Of a DNA stretch of 64,000 bases, positions 1-12,331 are shown piece after piece. The translations under genes and the position numbers were made by a program. The DNA is from Cryptomeria japonica (taxonomy: Eukaryota > Streptophyta > Pinopsida > Cupressales > Cupressaceae), in contig NC_081405.1 of NCBI RefSeq assembly GCF_030272615.1, positions 19,550,547-19,614,546 on the forward strand. The letters run 5' to 3'. Position 1 is the stretch's first letter. The number at the start of each line of letters is the position of its first letter. The notes under the pieces are model-generated. The model saw nothing but the letters and a program-made list of their open reading frames with translations. It ran no database searches and had not been told where the DNA came from.

Positions 1-47
1 TTCCAATTTGACCAAACAAGGCCAGGAATGACTCAAATAAGCCTTTT

Positions 48-119
48 CGCCCTGGACCCTTGGTGAGGGACAGGAGCGAAATTCGCTCTGGATCCTTAGT
101 GAAGGATAGGAGCGAAATT
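48..119. repeat. 36-bp tandem duplication inside E0
   Basis: Two adjacent 36-bp units (48-83 and 84-119) run from CGCCCTGGACCC / CGCTCTGGATCC to GGAGCGAAATT, with about five differences between them. Confidence 0.75.
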
Positions 120-296
120 TGACTTTTTGAACTCTCTATCAAGATAATTTTTATGGAATATAACATTTCCTTCTATCTTTCTTCCTTTTAATACTTTAAG
201 TTATATTCCATATATACTTTCAGGGTGTTTGAGAGTGGTTTCAGACCTCCAGGAATTATATTGCAAAATCTAGTTTTTTGAGGTTTTTCAGTTTCC

Positions 297-393
297 AGAC
301 TTAGTCAAATTTCAGGATCAGGACATTCCAGACTTAACCAAATTTCGGGATCAGGACTTTCAGACTTAGCCAAATTTTCAGGATCAGGACTTC
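297..393. repeat. About 32-bp tandem repeat, three units, inside E0
   Basis: Three successive units have the form CAGACTTAGTCAAATTTCAG followed by GATCAGGAC. Short tandem arrays in the 5' half recur in the other E-type units in this window. Confidence 0.75.
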
Positions 394-551
394 ACTCCAG
401 CAGGACCTGCTATCCTATTGATCTCCCCGACAGCACTCAAAAATGCAAAAGCCAACTAACAAAACCCTAAAAGACCTAGAAAACAAACCCTAAAAAGCAA
501 AAAACATGGGTCCCCATTTGCAATGGGGCGATGTGTGAAAACGTCACAACA

Positions 552-1919
552 GGTTTGTAGGCTGCAAATGAAGTTATGGAAAGCTTCTAACAATGCAAAG
601 TTGTTATAGAAATGATATGCTAGCTGTTTTAGAGCTTACACACACATGAAATGACTGAAATTAACTAGTACAGCTAGTAGACATTAAGACAAACACTTGT
701 CATACATCCCAAAGTACACCTACAGCCATTAGGCATTTAAGCAAACAGTTGGCTTGAAAGCTAAGTGGCTGATCAATGTTGAATGTCACCTGGAATATCA
801 ATCGACCCCAATCTGTAAGTGATGAAGGCGGCTACAAGGGTTTGCAGAATGTAGAAGAAGCAGCCAAAGACTCCTTATTCAATCTTCATCATAAATCTGA
901 ACAAACATCTCCAATTTGGTCTCCACAAAGACCACAAAATTGGCAAGGTACTGTAGCGTTTACTGGAGCGCGGTACTGTAGTGTTTACTATTCACGGGTA
1001 CTGTAGCGCACTGTTCACAACATTGTAGCAGCAAATAAACCCTTTGTATGATGTTCTCAGTCTGCCATATACATATGCCCTCAGCTATGCCAATAAATCT
1101 GAAAATAAATCCCCAATCAGCACAATGTCAACTTCTAGATGAAGCCAACCCTAGGAGCAACTTCAGATGAATATCTCACAACCTCAGATTGCTGATGCAA
1201 TGAAGTCTTCACGTTCTCCAATGCCGATACTCTGGACAAGCTGCAAAAACCCCTGCTTCTTCTCCAAAGCCAAGAGACAAGTCTTCTCATAAAAAATAAC
1301 AATGATCAATCCCCTTCTCTTCTTTTCACAAGCCTTATATATATTTCCCATGAAGGTTCGATTTTCTCCAATAAGGCATTAAATCAATTAATGATATTAA
1401 ATGACATTTAATGATATTAAATGACATTTAATGATATAATATTTTCACTTTGTCATTTAATATTTCACCTTGGTAAAAGAGCCACAATTAATTAATTAAA
1501 TGGTCCCCTTTAATGATACTTGGACCCTTAAGTTATAATATAAAATTATATTATAACTTAATAATATAAGCTCAAAACATTAATGTTTATTTAAACTACA
1601 TAAACATTAATGTCTCCATTAATACTCAACATTTTTAAACGTTGTCTGAGCTGGGAGCTGACATGATGAAGCTGCATATGACCATACCCCTTTACTAAAA
1701 ATAGAAGGGGTCCATCTCTAACATCTCAAACTTACTATAAATAGTAAGTATAGCAAATGAAGTCAAAATGATACCAAACGAAAGCCATATCGAAACACAA
1801 TGAACTCTGGAGATGATACAAGCCTCGGGAGACCCTCTATCCATACTCATTAGCCTACGAGGGTCAGAATGATAGGCTAATCACCAAAAAACCATGTCTG
1901 CTAAAATGGGGACATTACA
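552..1919 (-). mobile_element. LTR-A1: right part of an LTR-A copy, interrupted by E0
   Basis: This is homologous to the solo LTRs at 36664-38389 and 45932-47644, starting at GGTTTGTAGGCTGCAAATG and ending GGGGACATTACA at 1919. In LTR orientation (minus strand) it starts TGTAATGTCCCC. It is more diverged than the other two copies, which are nearly identical to each other, and part of the middle is different. A CACTGTTCA / ACTGTAGCG repeat block lies around 945-1015. The motif ACTTACTA-N4-TAGTAAGT is at 1730-1749. The left end was displaced beyond the window by the E0 insertion. Confidence 0.8.
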
Positions 1920-1925
1920 TGCACC

Positions 1926-2329
1926 ATGGGTGAAGAGGCATCAGATGAATTTTTCTTTGCATTCAAAAGTTTGTTTGACTTTGAAGAGCCAACACAAGAA
2001 AAGAAAAAAGAAAGAGAAAAATTAATTGAAGAACAAGATCTTGAAGATGATTCAGCACTAGAGGCATTCAACAAATCAGAAATACATATGGAGGATTCAT
2101 TACCAAATCTTGACATCTTCTTGCAACATCTTGAGAGTGGATCATTAGTAGAAGACAGTGAATTTATCCTAAAATTTAACTCATCCTGATCTTCAACATC
2201 TCTTATGAACCTCAATGAAGAACCAAGAGTTGAATATACATCAATGGCAAATGAGCTTGTTATAGAAGTGGGTAACATGGAAGAAGTAATGTTATCTCTC
2301 CAACTCTTGTGCCAGAAGACTGCAACTAC
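1926..2329 (+). pseudogene. Acidic, Glu-rich reading frame of unknown nature
   Basis: An 87-codon frame opens at ATG 1926 and hits TGA at 2187-2189. The same frame then continues for about 46 sense codons to a TAA near 2331, so a CGA-to-TGA change is a plausible cause of the first stop. The product is very hydrophilic, with a Lys/Glu cluster near residues 30-40 (EKKKEREKLIEEQDLEDD) and a Leu/Glu-rich continuation. It starts seven bases after the LTR-A1 end. I recognise no family. It could be the start of a gag-like frame belonging to the element whose LTR is LTR-A1, or chance. Confidence 0.25.
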
Positions 2330-3350
2330 ACCATAAGAGATTGCCAATTTAATTGTTTTCTCCCTCTGATGGATGGACTTTTTGAAGCACGCTGTCATAA
2401 TAAGGCTGAAGAAATTTAATTCACTATCCACAGTGAGTTGGATGTGTTATCTTATCCAATTTAAACAATTTGTCATGTCTCCTGGGTAGCCTCTATCTTC
2501 TGTTGATTATTCATTCTTCACATTACCTTCTTCCTTCCATTTAGCAGTAGTAGCAGAAGCATTTATTATTTACATATATCACACAATCAACATCATTAAA
2601 CTAAGTTAAGGCTCATGTTGTGTCCCCAAGCTGATGTTGTCATGCTAAAACACTTAAATCATGCAACCAAGGTGACCTTACGAGGCAGCAATTGTGTTAT
2701 GGTGCAATTTCAGATAAGTTGGTTGGTTTTAACTCAATTTAATTGTTTTCTCCCTTAGATGTATGGCTACTAATTCAAAGTTTGCCCCATAAGGGAGATT
2801 CACCAAATAAAAAAGGAATGGAAATTTCCCTCTTAACTGATAACATTTACTCTGAAATCTATCATAAATAAAGGAATTAATGTTTTGGTGGGTAAAAAAC
2901 TCTATGTATTTTGTTATGTGTAGGTTATATATCAGTACTCAATTTAACCACTACTTCAATTCAAACAAGTCAAATCAAATGCTTCATGGCTTGATGAGCT
3001 TGGTAAATTCCCATCACCTACTCAATATAATTATGACTTTCTTCTTTTTAATGAGATTGTATGGAAATGGAAAGAATTTCACTTCCTTATAGGAAGTAGA
3101 ATTCAAAAACTCTAGCGTTCAACAGAGGAATACATGCAGCAATTCCAAACTCAAGTAATAATAGGAAAGATGCGATCACATTAGCTTAATTTCAACGGGA
3201 ACATATAAGAACCATGTGAGTATATTGCACTAAGACAAACCACACCTTTGACCCCTGAGAAATTAGAAACGCCATGTAGAGAAATCAGAAGAAATTTTTT
3301 AATAAAATTACACTGCTAATTATATGCTAATGTAGGTTATTTTTACATAC

Positions 3351-3429
3351 TTGATTCAAATAATCAAAGATGGAATAGGTAATGGATGATGCAGTATCTC
3401 TATCAGCACCTTCAAGGTACCCTGCAGCA
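3351..3429 (-). other. Candidate 79-nt exon of an unidentified gene
   Basis: On the minus strand a TCTCCAG acceptor is followed by 79 nt with one open phase (about 26 residues, beginning AAGYLEGADRDTASSITYSI) and then a GTATGT donor. Good splice signals on both sides and a protein-like composition suggest a real exon. I cannot identify the protein, and there is no convincing continuation nearby. It could be a captured gene fragment. Confidence 0.3.
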
Positions 3430-4173
3430 CTGGAGACACAATGGAAAGTGATTAAGATTTTCATTTGTGCAGAATGCATATATCTAAAGATTTTTCACTT
3501 AACCATACAAGATAGTTACAATTTAAAAGGCTAGAGACTACGCTTATTCGATTTCTGCAACTTGGAAGATCATTCCATTCATAAGAAATCAAGCACATTA
3601 TCAAAGACCAAGCAAAAAATCAAAGCATAGTCGACTAACTCATCTGATCCTTTGGATGGGCTTATCGTTCAATTAAAGGATGCAATCATTGCTTGTGTCC
3701 ATTTGATTCCTTTGCCATTTGGAAAGGGAGGGAGAAAACAGTTAACGATGAATCATAGATTTGGGGACAGCCATCAGATAGAGAAACCATAGTCCAACAT
3801 CTTGAGGATTTAACCACTAAAATACTGTTGGTAGAGACATGGACTATATGTTCTATCTAAGGCAAGGAAGGTTATAAATACAGCTCAGAAATTTAATTCA
3901 AATTATCAGAAAATAGTGCACAACAATTAAACTGTGCTGCTCTTCAGCTGAGTTTTATTAGTTCTAATAGCTTGGTGCAGACCAATTGTTGTCCATGAGA
4001 ACCAAATTTCTTTATAAAAAGAAAGATTGTTTTTATGCAAGTATACAGCAAGTACATTTGTGCATGTTATCATGTCACACTGCATTACAAGATGTACAAA
4101 GATCTCCTACTTCATTGCATTTTCATTAGTTATTAGTGTGTGGAACATACATAAGACATCCAACAGAATATAC

Positions 4174-4298
4174 CTGAGAAATGTGTCCTTTGAAAAATCA
4201 TCAGAATCGTTTATTTTCTTCAGTTGGAATCTCACCAAATTTACATCTGCAGTCACACTTAGTTCAGTTAAGATTTGTTCAATGTTATGGATTTTCAT
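4174..4298 (-). other. Weak exon-like open stretch
   Basis: About 41 minus-strand codons open with ATG at 4298 (MKIHNIEQILTELSV...) and end at CTCAG before GTATATTC, a possible donor at 4173. It lies upstream, in minus-strand sense, of the candidate exon at 3351-3429. Nothing is recognised. It is reported only because the two lie on the same strand and could belong to one gene. Confidence 0.15.
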
Positions 4299-4368
4299 AT
4301 TCTAAAACCAAGGATTCAAAACAATCATGCCAAAAGGTTAATAAATCTAAAAAATCTGATTGAAATAT

Positions 4369-5970
4369 TGTAATGTCCCCTTCTCATTAGTCTTCAGATA
4401 TTCATGGGATTGGCCTATCATCTGACCCTCATAGGCCAAGAGGATTGATTAGGGGGTCGGTTTGCAGTGATTCACAGCTTCACATTTCGTGTCTATGTGG
4501 TTTTATGGCAAAATAAGGAGATTACACATATTGTGAGACGTGTGGACTTTAATTATAATATAATAATATTTTATAAAATGCAATAAAAATATGTGTAATA
4601 AAATATAATAAAGTGTACCTACAGGATAAGAAGAGAATCTTCTAGAAGGAATCACATGATTGGATATGAAAGGAATAAATAGAGTAAGGTGATTCATTGT
4701 TGAGCATCAGTTGTTGAGTATCTCTTCTTGTATAGACTTGTGGAGCCAAAGGGTTTTCTGCAGATAATCATTTAGGAACGAAAACTCCTGATGGTTGGCA
4801 TAATTGAGGAGGTGAGAGATCTTCCAAGGGGTTGCTATTGTGAGAGGGAGACACCTCAGTCTTCCTAATTGTGCTTAATGAGCTTGCTGTAACTTTCATG
4901 GTGGATAGGGTATTCCTGACATCTTTGGATTTCCCAATTGAGTGCCCATTTTGCTTCACTCTTCATCAAGGATAGAAGGCGATTTTATTAGTGAATGGTT
5001 GGAGGTCGGATTGTGTGAAATTTGGTCAACTTGCAGGTCTGATAACAAATCAACTTTCAGCCCTCATACCATCGATTTTGTTCATAATTCTTCATTGGAG
5101 CATCGAAAGGTCATTTTGAAAGGGTATAATTCATTGGAAGCATAAGGTGACTCTTTGTGGAGGAGTTTGGAGGAGTTCTAAGCAAATTTTGGTATCCATT
5201 TAAGGTCTGAAACAGTTCGTATCAGACTGGTAATAACTCACGACTTTGCACATAACTCATCATTTGGACATCGAATCCCCTCTTGATGGACAGCGCTACA
5301 CTCTAGGGGTTAAGGCGATTAGTTTATGACGATAATTGTAGGCTAGCAGCAGACATACCATTTTTATCAGCACTTCCATATGCAGCAGCGGGGGCTACTT
5401 GTGAAGGAGGTCGAACTGGCACATTGGAGGCTCCTTTGACTTGATATTGCTTGCTTCTTCATAGCTCTTTCTCCCAGGTTCATTTGCTAATTAGACTCAT
5501 TGTCATTATCAGTTAGTGTGTGTGAGATTAGGACTGTCAAGTGTCTGAAAATGGTCTATAATTACAGTCCATATATTTGATCATTTTGTTGCTTATGTAA
5601 TATCTTTGGATGGTCAAATGAAATAAATAAGAAGGGAGTTGGGATTGCATCTATGTCACCCTTACATTTATGATTGTCTGAGGACGTATGCCAAGTGTTT
5701 GTCATAATGCCAATCTGCTGTAGGTCATGATTTTGATGACTTAGACTTGTAAATATTATCAATAGATTGTTGATTATGCATCTCTAGTTATCTATTGGTT
5801 AAGGAGAGTCATCTAGTAATTGATTATTCATGAAATGTTCATATATGATGGTCTTCATTTCAAACTGAAAACTCTGTCAGCATAACACACAACTTCAGGA
5901 CAGCATAACACGCATTTTGGACAGCAAAATATTCCTTGTTTTCAGTCATCTTAGGACAGGGGATATTTCA
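4369..5970 (+). mobile_element. Solo LTR-D (1602 bp, TSD AATAT)
   Basis: It begins TGTAATGTCCCCTTCTCATT and ends GGGGATATTTCA, flanked by AATAT at 4364-4368 and 5971-5975. The start is nearly identical to the LTR-B family, and the end matches the GGGATATTACA ends of LTR-A and LTR-B. A GGCCTATCATCTGACCCTCATAGGCC hairpin near 4411-4436 corresponds to a hairpin in those families. An AATAAATAGAG TATA-like motif lies near 4674. No internal region, primer-binding site or second LTR is present, so this is a product of LTR-LTR recombination. Confidence 0.85.
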
Positions 5971-6195
5971 AATATCGCATTTATGAAACTTAGAATTGAT
6001 GCTACAAGTCGATGTGAACTACAATGCTGATCAAAAGATATCATCAGATCCAAAATGAAAGCAAAAATGTAGTTTGCTTTGACAAAAGCCAAAGATGGTA
6101 AATAAAATCCTCCTATTGGCATACAAAGTTAGCGCAAAAGTACTTGAATCCTCGATGTAAACTTCGGAAAAAAGTTTTGTCGAAGGCATCCAAAG

Positions 6196-7418
6196 TGTTG
6201 ATGTGGAAATGCAGCACTTCCATTAACACAGAATAAAATGCACTGAGTACATCCTACTCTCTCTTTAATAAGGAAACTTTGTATGCCTTCAAAGTGTCCA
6301 AACAAAGTAACCTCAAGGTTCCTAATGAGAGGCCATGACTAAGCTCGGAATAAATTAGGACTAATGTGATTTGCTGGTAATCACAAAGGGGACTTATGCC
6401 TGTTTTCTAGATAGATTTCAAGATAAATGCTACATACAACTTTCTAAATCTATATGCCTTACTAACTTCAGATTTTTAAGATATATGATGCTTTATGAAA
6501 TACTTTCACAACTGATTTTAAAAGAAATAGCAAAAATTTAGGGTTAAGAGAGCTAATCTAGTCTAAATGAAATAATTTCCAAGACAGTAGAAGCCTTTAA
6601 AAAAACCAAGCCCAACTTTTCCAGGATAGCACAACTTAGCACAGGCTCGTGCAATCTTCAAGGGATCAAATAGATTTTCAGATTGCTAAAATGAATATAT
6701 TGAACTCCAAAAGACATCAAGCAATCCAATATAGACATTTAGCAATTGAACTAAAGCTCTAAAAGTTCAGACTAATCATAAATAGAAATCAACATTCAAC
6801 TAATTCCTAATAGTATGAACAAAGACTTTGTCAAATACTAGCTCAGAAACCATTCCATATTAACATGCATAAGGAAAATAGATAAACGGAAGAAGGAAGA
6901 ACCATGCACTCACATGAAATAACACAGATTATTCTGCCAACAGTTTCTGTATTGATTTCGACAAAGTTTCTACAACAATTCTAAAACTTCTTACAAAAAT
7001 GAGAGAGGGCTTGCCCCTTTTATAGATTCTAGGAACTGGATGAATGACCAAGATTTAATTCATTCAATGGCCCAGAATTCATCCCCAAAAACATGCACCA
7101 TACACATTTAAGGATTCACATCACATCTTGACTAACTTGCAACTACCTACAATTAATCCTCTAAAAAAGCAAAAGTGCATGAGGCTCAAGACACAAAAGG
7201 GTAACTTTATAGTTGAAGAAATAACTAATTTTGGGCTTTGTGTTTTTATCTTTATTTTATCCCAAAATAGATCATTCTTTTTACAATAAAAACTCCTTTT
7301 CTTCATTCAAATAGTTTTTCCATATGTCTCGGCCTACTACTCACTCTGCTTGTACATATTTCGAGAATTTCATGATGACTGGCCTTATCTCTTGATCAAG
7401 AGGCACGATGGTGCTACT
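6196..7418 (-). mobile_element. Eb: 3' part of an E-type unit
   Basis: The left end TGTTGATGTGG at 6196 (minus-strand ...CAACA) resembles the E3 end TGTTGATGTGC. The following 200 bp share the ATCCTACTCTCTCTT and AAAGGGGACTTA blocks with Ea, E2 and E3. A minus-strand TATA box (TCTATAAAAGG) lies at about 7017-7026, roughly 830 nt from the CAACA end, as in the other units. The unit stops at 7418, where Ea begins, so its right end is missing or displaced. The five bases before it are CAAAG. I found no matching copy. Confidence 0.6.
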
Positions 7419-8599
7419 TGTTGACTTGGCTAAACTCACAATGCTACAACTTCATTTGGCCAACATAGAATAGAATGTACTCACGAAGTATCCTATCCTC
7501 TCTTGTGTAACAAAGCCCTAATGCTGTTTTAGTTGATCAAAGGGGACAACCTCAAGGTTCCAAATGTCAGTTCCTGATTGCCGGATAACTCAACAGTTGA
7601 TGCGTTTTGTTGGGAGCACAAGGGGACTTACGTTTTACAACAAGCTGGTCTGCAGCGATTCACAGACTGCGAAATAAAAAGCAAAGGGGAAGGGATAGGA
7701 GACCTAAAACTAACAAGACTGGTCTGCGGGTAGACTGATGCAACATAACCAATCCTTGCTTGGCCAGAATGGCTCACAACCTCGCATGAACGGTGCAATC
7801 TTCAAAAGGACTTGGAAGATTTTCAGATTGCAAATGCATGGCTAAGCACCCAATTCTGGCGCAGCTCAGACAAGAACCGGGAATTGAACTAAGCACGATT
7901 AAAGGCTCTGACTAACCATACAAAAGAACATACAATCAGTATATCCTCAATGGTATGAGCCTGAATCCATCAAATACCTGCACACCCAAATAGAAAGACT
8001 ATCTAAAATGTTGAAAGAATCCATGCAAACAAGATGATAAACACCAAATCAATGTCTATATTGATTTCCGCTGCCTATTACAACAATTTTTGCAGCAGTT
8101 CAACTCTTCTCCTAATCTGAAAACTGAAATCTAACAACCTAACTAGAGTCTAACTATCTAACTCCAAAAATATAACTACAATATTCTAACCTTTACAATG
8201 AGAGGCATCCTGCCTTTTATAGATTTACAATTTGAATTGGTGGCCAGGATGGACTGCATCCAAGGGTCCTGATTTATCCCACAAAATAAGGCTGCCCATA
8301 CCCACTTAATTCTTAGTTATCCTTTCAACCACTATCTCAATTACCTATCACTGTCTGCATTCAATTTGGGTCTATCCGATAGTTGAAAATAACTGTCCAC
8401 AACTGACCTGTTTCCCCTTTGTTTCCGAATATCTTGAGTGGGGCCCATAGGCAGTTTTACATTAAAACAATTTGAGTTTTTAGAAACTGAACTTTTGGAA
8501 TTAAATCCAGATGTGCATTTCTTGAGAATGCATACTTGTTGCATTTTGAATGTTCTTCGGTCTTTGGTCTGGTTGGTGGACTTCAACTTGGGGTCTAGG
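7419..8599 (-). mobile_element. Ea: 3' part of an E-type unit closely related to E2, cut by gypsy A
   Basis: 7419-8599 aligns block by block with 15818 to about 17025 of E2: TTCATTTGGCCAAC, ATCCTATCCTCTCTTG, AAGGGGACTTACG, CAAGACTGGTCTGCGGG, CACCAAATCAATGTCTATA and the AACTGAACTTTTGGAATTAAATCCAGATGTG block. The minus-strand TATA box at 8214-8223 is about 804 nt from the CAACA end. Similarity ends at about 8599, exactly where chromovirus gag sequence starts. The junction is therefore a recombination or deletion breakpoint and not an LTR boundary: the LTR orientation (minus) opposes the gag-pol orientation (plus). Confidence 0.7.
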
Positions 8600-11500
8600 A
8601 ATGAGTTAAGAAGGAAGAAACTATGTTTTACTTGCAAGGAGCCTTGGGAACCTGGTCACTGATGCAGTGGAAAGGGAAAGGTCCATCTTATTGAGGTCCA
8701 TTCAAATGGTGATGAGGACCATGTTGCTGATTCAGATCCAGATAATGAGTATGATGATCAGAAGACACCTCAGATTGAGTTAGATGTTCATGAGGGTATT
8801 GATATGGCTGATGTTGCTATGGCTACACTTTAGGATACCCTAAATTTGATGCTTTCAGACTTACTATTCAGGGGCAGCGTGTTGTGTGTCTAGTTGATAC
8901 TGGTGCTACACACAACTTCATCAGTGAGGAGTTGATTGACAGGTATGGTATTACCCCAGAGGAATTTTATGGTTTTGGAGTGAAGGTAGCGGATGGAGCT
9001 ATCTTAGGTTGCACTAAGAGAGTGCCATAGTTGCGGATACAAATGAAGGACTACACCCCGATTGATGACTTCCATGTCTTACGGTTGGAGGACTATGATG
9101 TAGTTCTGGGTACACAGTGGCTACAGGGTATTGGCAGGTACATTATTGATCATCGTAAGATGCAGCTTGAGTTCATGAAGGGTGGTAAGAAGACCATTCT
9201 GAGGGTATGTTCGGATGGAGGTCCTTAGGTGGTTTCTTCTCACAGAATGGAAACTATTTTCAGACACCAAGATATTATTTGGGCCACTCAATGCTTTGTA
9301 TCATCTAGGAAGTCACCAGTGAAGGATGAGAGGACTTTTCACATTGATATTCAGACTATCTTAGATGAGCATGAAGTGGTGTTTGGAGACATTCCATCTG
9401 GTGTAACCCCTGATAGAGGTTTTGAGCATGTCATTGAGCTTGAGGATGCTAAACCAGTTATGACCACACCTTATAGGCATCCCAAGGCTCATAAGGATGA
9501 GATTGAGAAGACCATCAGGGAACTTCTGGATATGGGATTTATTAGACCCAGTTCTAGTCCATTTGCTTCTTCAGTCGTTCTTGTGAAGAAGAAAGATGGC
9601 ACTCTGAGAATGTGCATTGACTACCGTGCATTGAACAAGAAGGCCATTAAAAATAGATACCCCATTCCCCGTATTACAGAGTTGTTAGATGAGTTACATG
9701 GGGCAGTGTACTTCTCGAAGATAGATCTTCGTTCAGGGTACCATCAGATTAAGGTGAGAGAGTCAGACATTCAGAAGACTGCTTTCAGATGCCACTATGG
9801 TCATTACGAGTTCTTGGTGATGCCATTCGACCTCACTAATGCTCCTGCCACTTTTCAGTCTTGTATGAACCATCTGTTCAACAGGCAGCTACGTAAGTTT
9901 GTTTTGGTGTTCTTTGATGACATCTTGACTTACAGCAGATCTTGGGAAGAAAACTTGTTAGATCTTGAGGAGATCTTGAGTATCATGGAATCACAGTCAC
10001 TGTATGCCAAATTGTCAAAGTGTGATTTTGGGTTATCTGAAATCTTATATCTGGGTCATGTAATTGGTGTAGATGGGGTTAAGGTGCATCAAGAGAAGAT
10101 ATAGACCATTGTTGATTGGCCACCACCCAAGAACATATCTGAGTTACGTGGTTTCCTTGGTCTGTGTGCATACTACAAGAGATTTGTCAAAGGTTATTCA
10201 CAATTTGCAGCACCATTGACAGATCTTACAAGGAAAGGGGCTTTTGGTTGGTCTCCGGAAGCACAGGTGGTATTTGACAAGCTTAAGCAAGTGATGAGCT
10301 CTTGTCCCATTTTAGCATTACCTGATTTCACTCAGCCCTTTGTAGTGGAATGTGATGCTTCGGGTGAAGGTGTGGGAGCTATATTGATGTAGAATCATCA
10401 CCCCATTGTTTATGAGAGTAGAAAATTGAAACTTAATGAGAAACTTTATTCTACTTATGACAAAGAAATGCTTGCAATTATGCATGCATTGACTAAATTC
10501 AGACAATATCTAGTTGGCAGCAAATTTGTGGTGAGAACTGATCACAATAGTCTAAAATATTTCTTGGAGCAAAAGGATCTCAATGAAAGGTAGCAAAAAT
10601 GGGTTTCTAAGATCCAAGCATATGATTTTGACATAGAATATGTCAAAGGGAAGAATAATGCTGCTGCTGATGCATTATCTAGGAGACCTTCATCTGCTGT
10701 CCTATGTTCCGTATGTGAAGTCTCAGCTGATTGGAAATCTCAGCTGTTGGGAGAGTATTCAAAGAATCAGTTTGCATGTGAGGTCATGGATGGGATTATT
10801 CGGGATGAGAGATATTCGGTTGTTGATGATATCATTTATTATAAAGGAAGGATTTATTTCGTACCTGAATCCACACTTAAAAATCAGATTATGCATACAT
10901 TTCATGATTCTCCAACAACAGGACATCAGGGATATGGAAAAACTTACAGACAAATCAGGGAGAGATTCTCATAGAAGGGTCTTAAGAGTGATATTCTACA
11001 GCATGTGCATGAGTGTCTTACTTGCCAACAAAATAAAATTGAAAACACATATCTTGCTGGTGTGCTGCAACCACTTCCCATCCCGGATCAAAAGTGGACT
11101 AGAATATCTATGGATTTCATTACTGGACTTCCCAAGATCCAAGGGAAAGATTGCATTTATGTTGTGGTGGACAGATTGACTAAATATGCCCATTTCTTTC
11201 CCATAGCATCAGATTACACAACATCACAGGTTGCTGATTTGTTTTTCAGAGAGATCTTCTGATTACATGGTCTTCCAAAAACCATTGTGAGTGACAGTGA
11301 CAGTAGGTTCATGAGTGCCTTTTGGCAAGAGTTGTTCAAACTCGTTGGTACGGAATTGACTCCCAGTACTAGTTACCACCCTTAGACAGATGGCCAGACA
11401 GAGATTGTCAACAAATGGATAGAGGGGTATCTACGTAACTATGTTTCCGGACAGCAGCGTGCATGGGTTCGTTGTTTGTATTTGGGGGAGTTCTGCTATA

Positions 11501-12189
11501 ATACTACATACCACATGTCCATTGAGATGACTCCATTTCATGCACTGTATGGTTATGATGCCATGACGTTCAATGACTTAGCTTTGGCTGATAATAGAGT
11601 GCCTTTGGCTCGGGATTGGTTACAGGAGAATCAGGATATATTAAAATCTCTCAAGAACAATATTCAGCAAGCTCAGAATCAGCAGAAGATGTATGCTGAT
11701 AGGCATCGGGTTGAGAGATCTTTTGAGATTGGGGATATGGTCTTTTTACGTCTTCAACCTTATAGGCAAAGCTCGGTTAAGGTTAAGGGAGCTGAGAAGC
11801 TGAAGCCCAAGTTTTATGGGCCTTATAGAGTGCCGAGGAGAATGGGTGAGGTAGCATATGAGATAGAGCTTCCTCTTGAGAGTAAGATTCACAATGTCTT
11901 TCATGTATCATGCCTCAAAAAGGCAATTGGTCAGGGTATTGTAGCATCTCCAGTACTGCCACTGTTAGATGATGAAGGCAAAATGGTTATGATTCCTGTT
12001 GAGATTCTGGAACAGCAAGAGAGGCATTTGAGGAACAGGGTGATCAAGGAATATTTGGTTAGTTGGAAAGATTTACCCATTGATGATGCTACGTGGGAAG
12101 GAGAAGAGATTCTTAAGCATCCAACCCTGTCTTTGCTTGTGGGCAAGCAAATCCAAGAAAGGGAGATTGTCATGTCCCTATCTTTTTGA
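8600..12189 (+). pseudogene. Gypsy A: decayed chromovirus gag-pol polyprotein
   Basis: Domains in order: gag zinc knuckle (LCFTCKEPWEPGH, 8624-8662); aspartic protease (VDTGATHNF, about 8893-8922); reverse transcriptase (9420-10104, with VFFDDILTYS at about 9905-9935); RNase H ([28 protein letters not shown], about 10350-10620); integrase with zinc finger (HQGYG...CLTCQQNK) and the D,D,E core ([27 protein letters not shown], 10925-11410); and a C-terminal chromodomain (EYLVSWKDLPIDDATWEGEEI, about 12046-12110). The 5' half of gag is missing. Protease to chromodomain lies in one frame, broken by stops at 9028, 9226, 10102, 10390, 10591, 10972, 11260 and 11383. A TGA at 8660 and a frame change near 8832 lie upstream. 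Most stops are TAG where CAG is expected. The integrase catalytic residues survive. The stop codon lies about 20 nt inside the 3' LTR. Confidence 0.95.
12153..12167 (+). other. Polypurine tract of gypsy A
   Basis: CCAAGAAAGGGAGAT directly precedes the LTR start TGTCATGTCCC. It is the expected plus-strand primer site and still codes for the last pol residues. Confidence 0.75.
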
Positions 12190-12331
12190 TGCAATTCCCA
12201 CATTGCATTTGATGAATAAAGACACTTAAAAATTTCTAAGTGTCAAAAGTTAATAAGGAAAAATTAACTTTTATAAAATTACTTTATAAGCCTAAGTTTC
12301 TTTTTTTAATAAAGGCTTATGTTTGAATAAA
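12168..12331 (+). mobile_element. Gypsy A 3' LTR, first segment
   Basis: It starts TGTCATGTCCCT right after the polypurine tract and the end of the chromodomain. It is interrupted at 12331 by solo LTR-B1 and resumes after 14169; both junctions carry ATAAA. The terminal TGTNATGTCCC is shared with LTR-A, LTR-B, LTR-D and gypsy B. Confidence 0.75.

Larger units (their letters stand above)
1..551 (-). mobile_element. E0: 5' end of an E-type long-LTR unit (runs off the left edge)
   Basis: Read on the minus strand, this begins TGTTGTGACG at 551. Its first 45 or so bases closely match the start of the unit at 28871-35970 (shared GTCCCCATT...GCAATGGGGCGATGTGTGAAAA on the plus strand). The right boundary is sharp: from 552 the sequence follows the interior of the LTR-A family, so E0 inserted into an LTR-A copy. 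The partner end and its TSD (expected GGTTT) lie outside the window. I see no coding capacity in this 551-bp piece. Orientation and family are inferred from the match to E3. Confidence 0.7.
1920..4368. other. Unassigned AT-rich interval between LTR-A1 and LTR-D
   Basis: There are no TG...CA-bounded unit and no recognisable transposon protein here. It holds an acidic reading frame (1926-2329) and minus-strand exon-like stretches (3351-3429 and perhaps 4174-4298), each listed separately. The rest is AT-rich with stops in all frames. It may be old host or repeat DNA that later received LTR-A1 and LTR-D. Confidence 0.5.
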
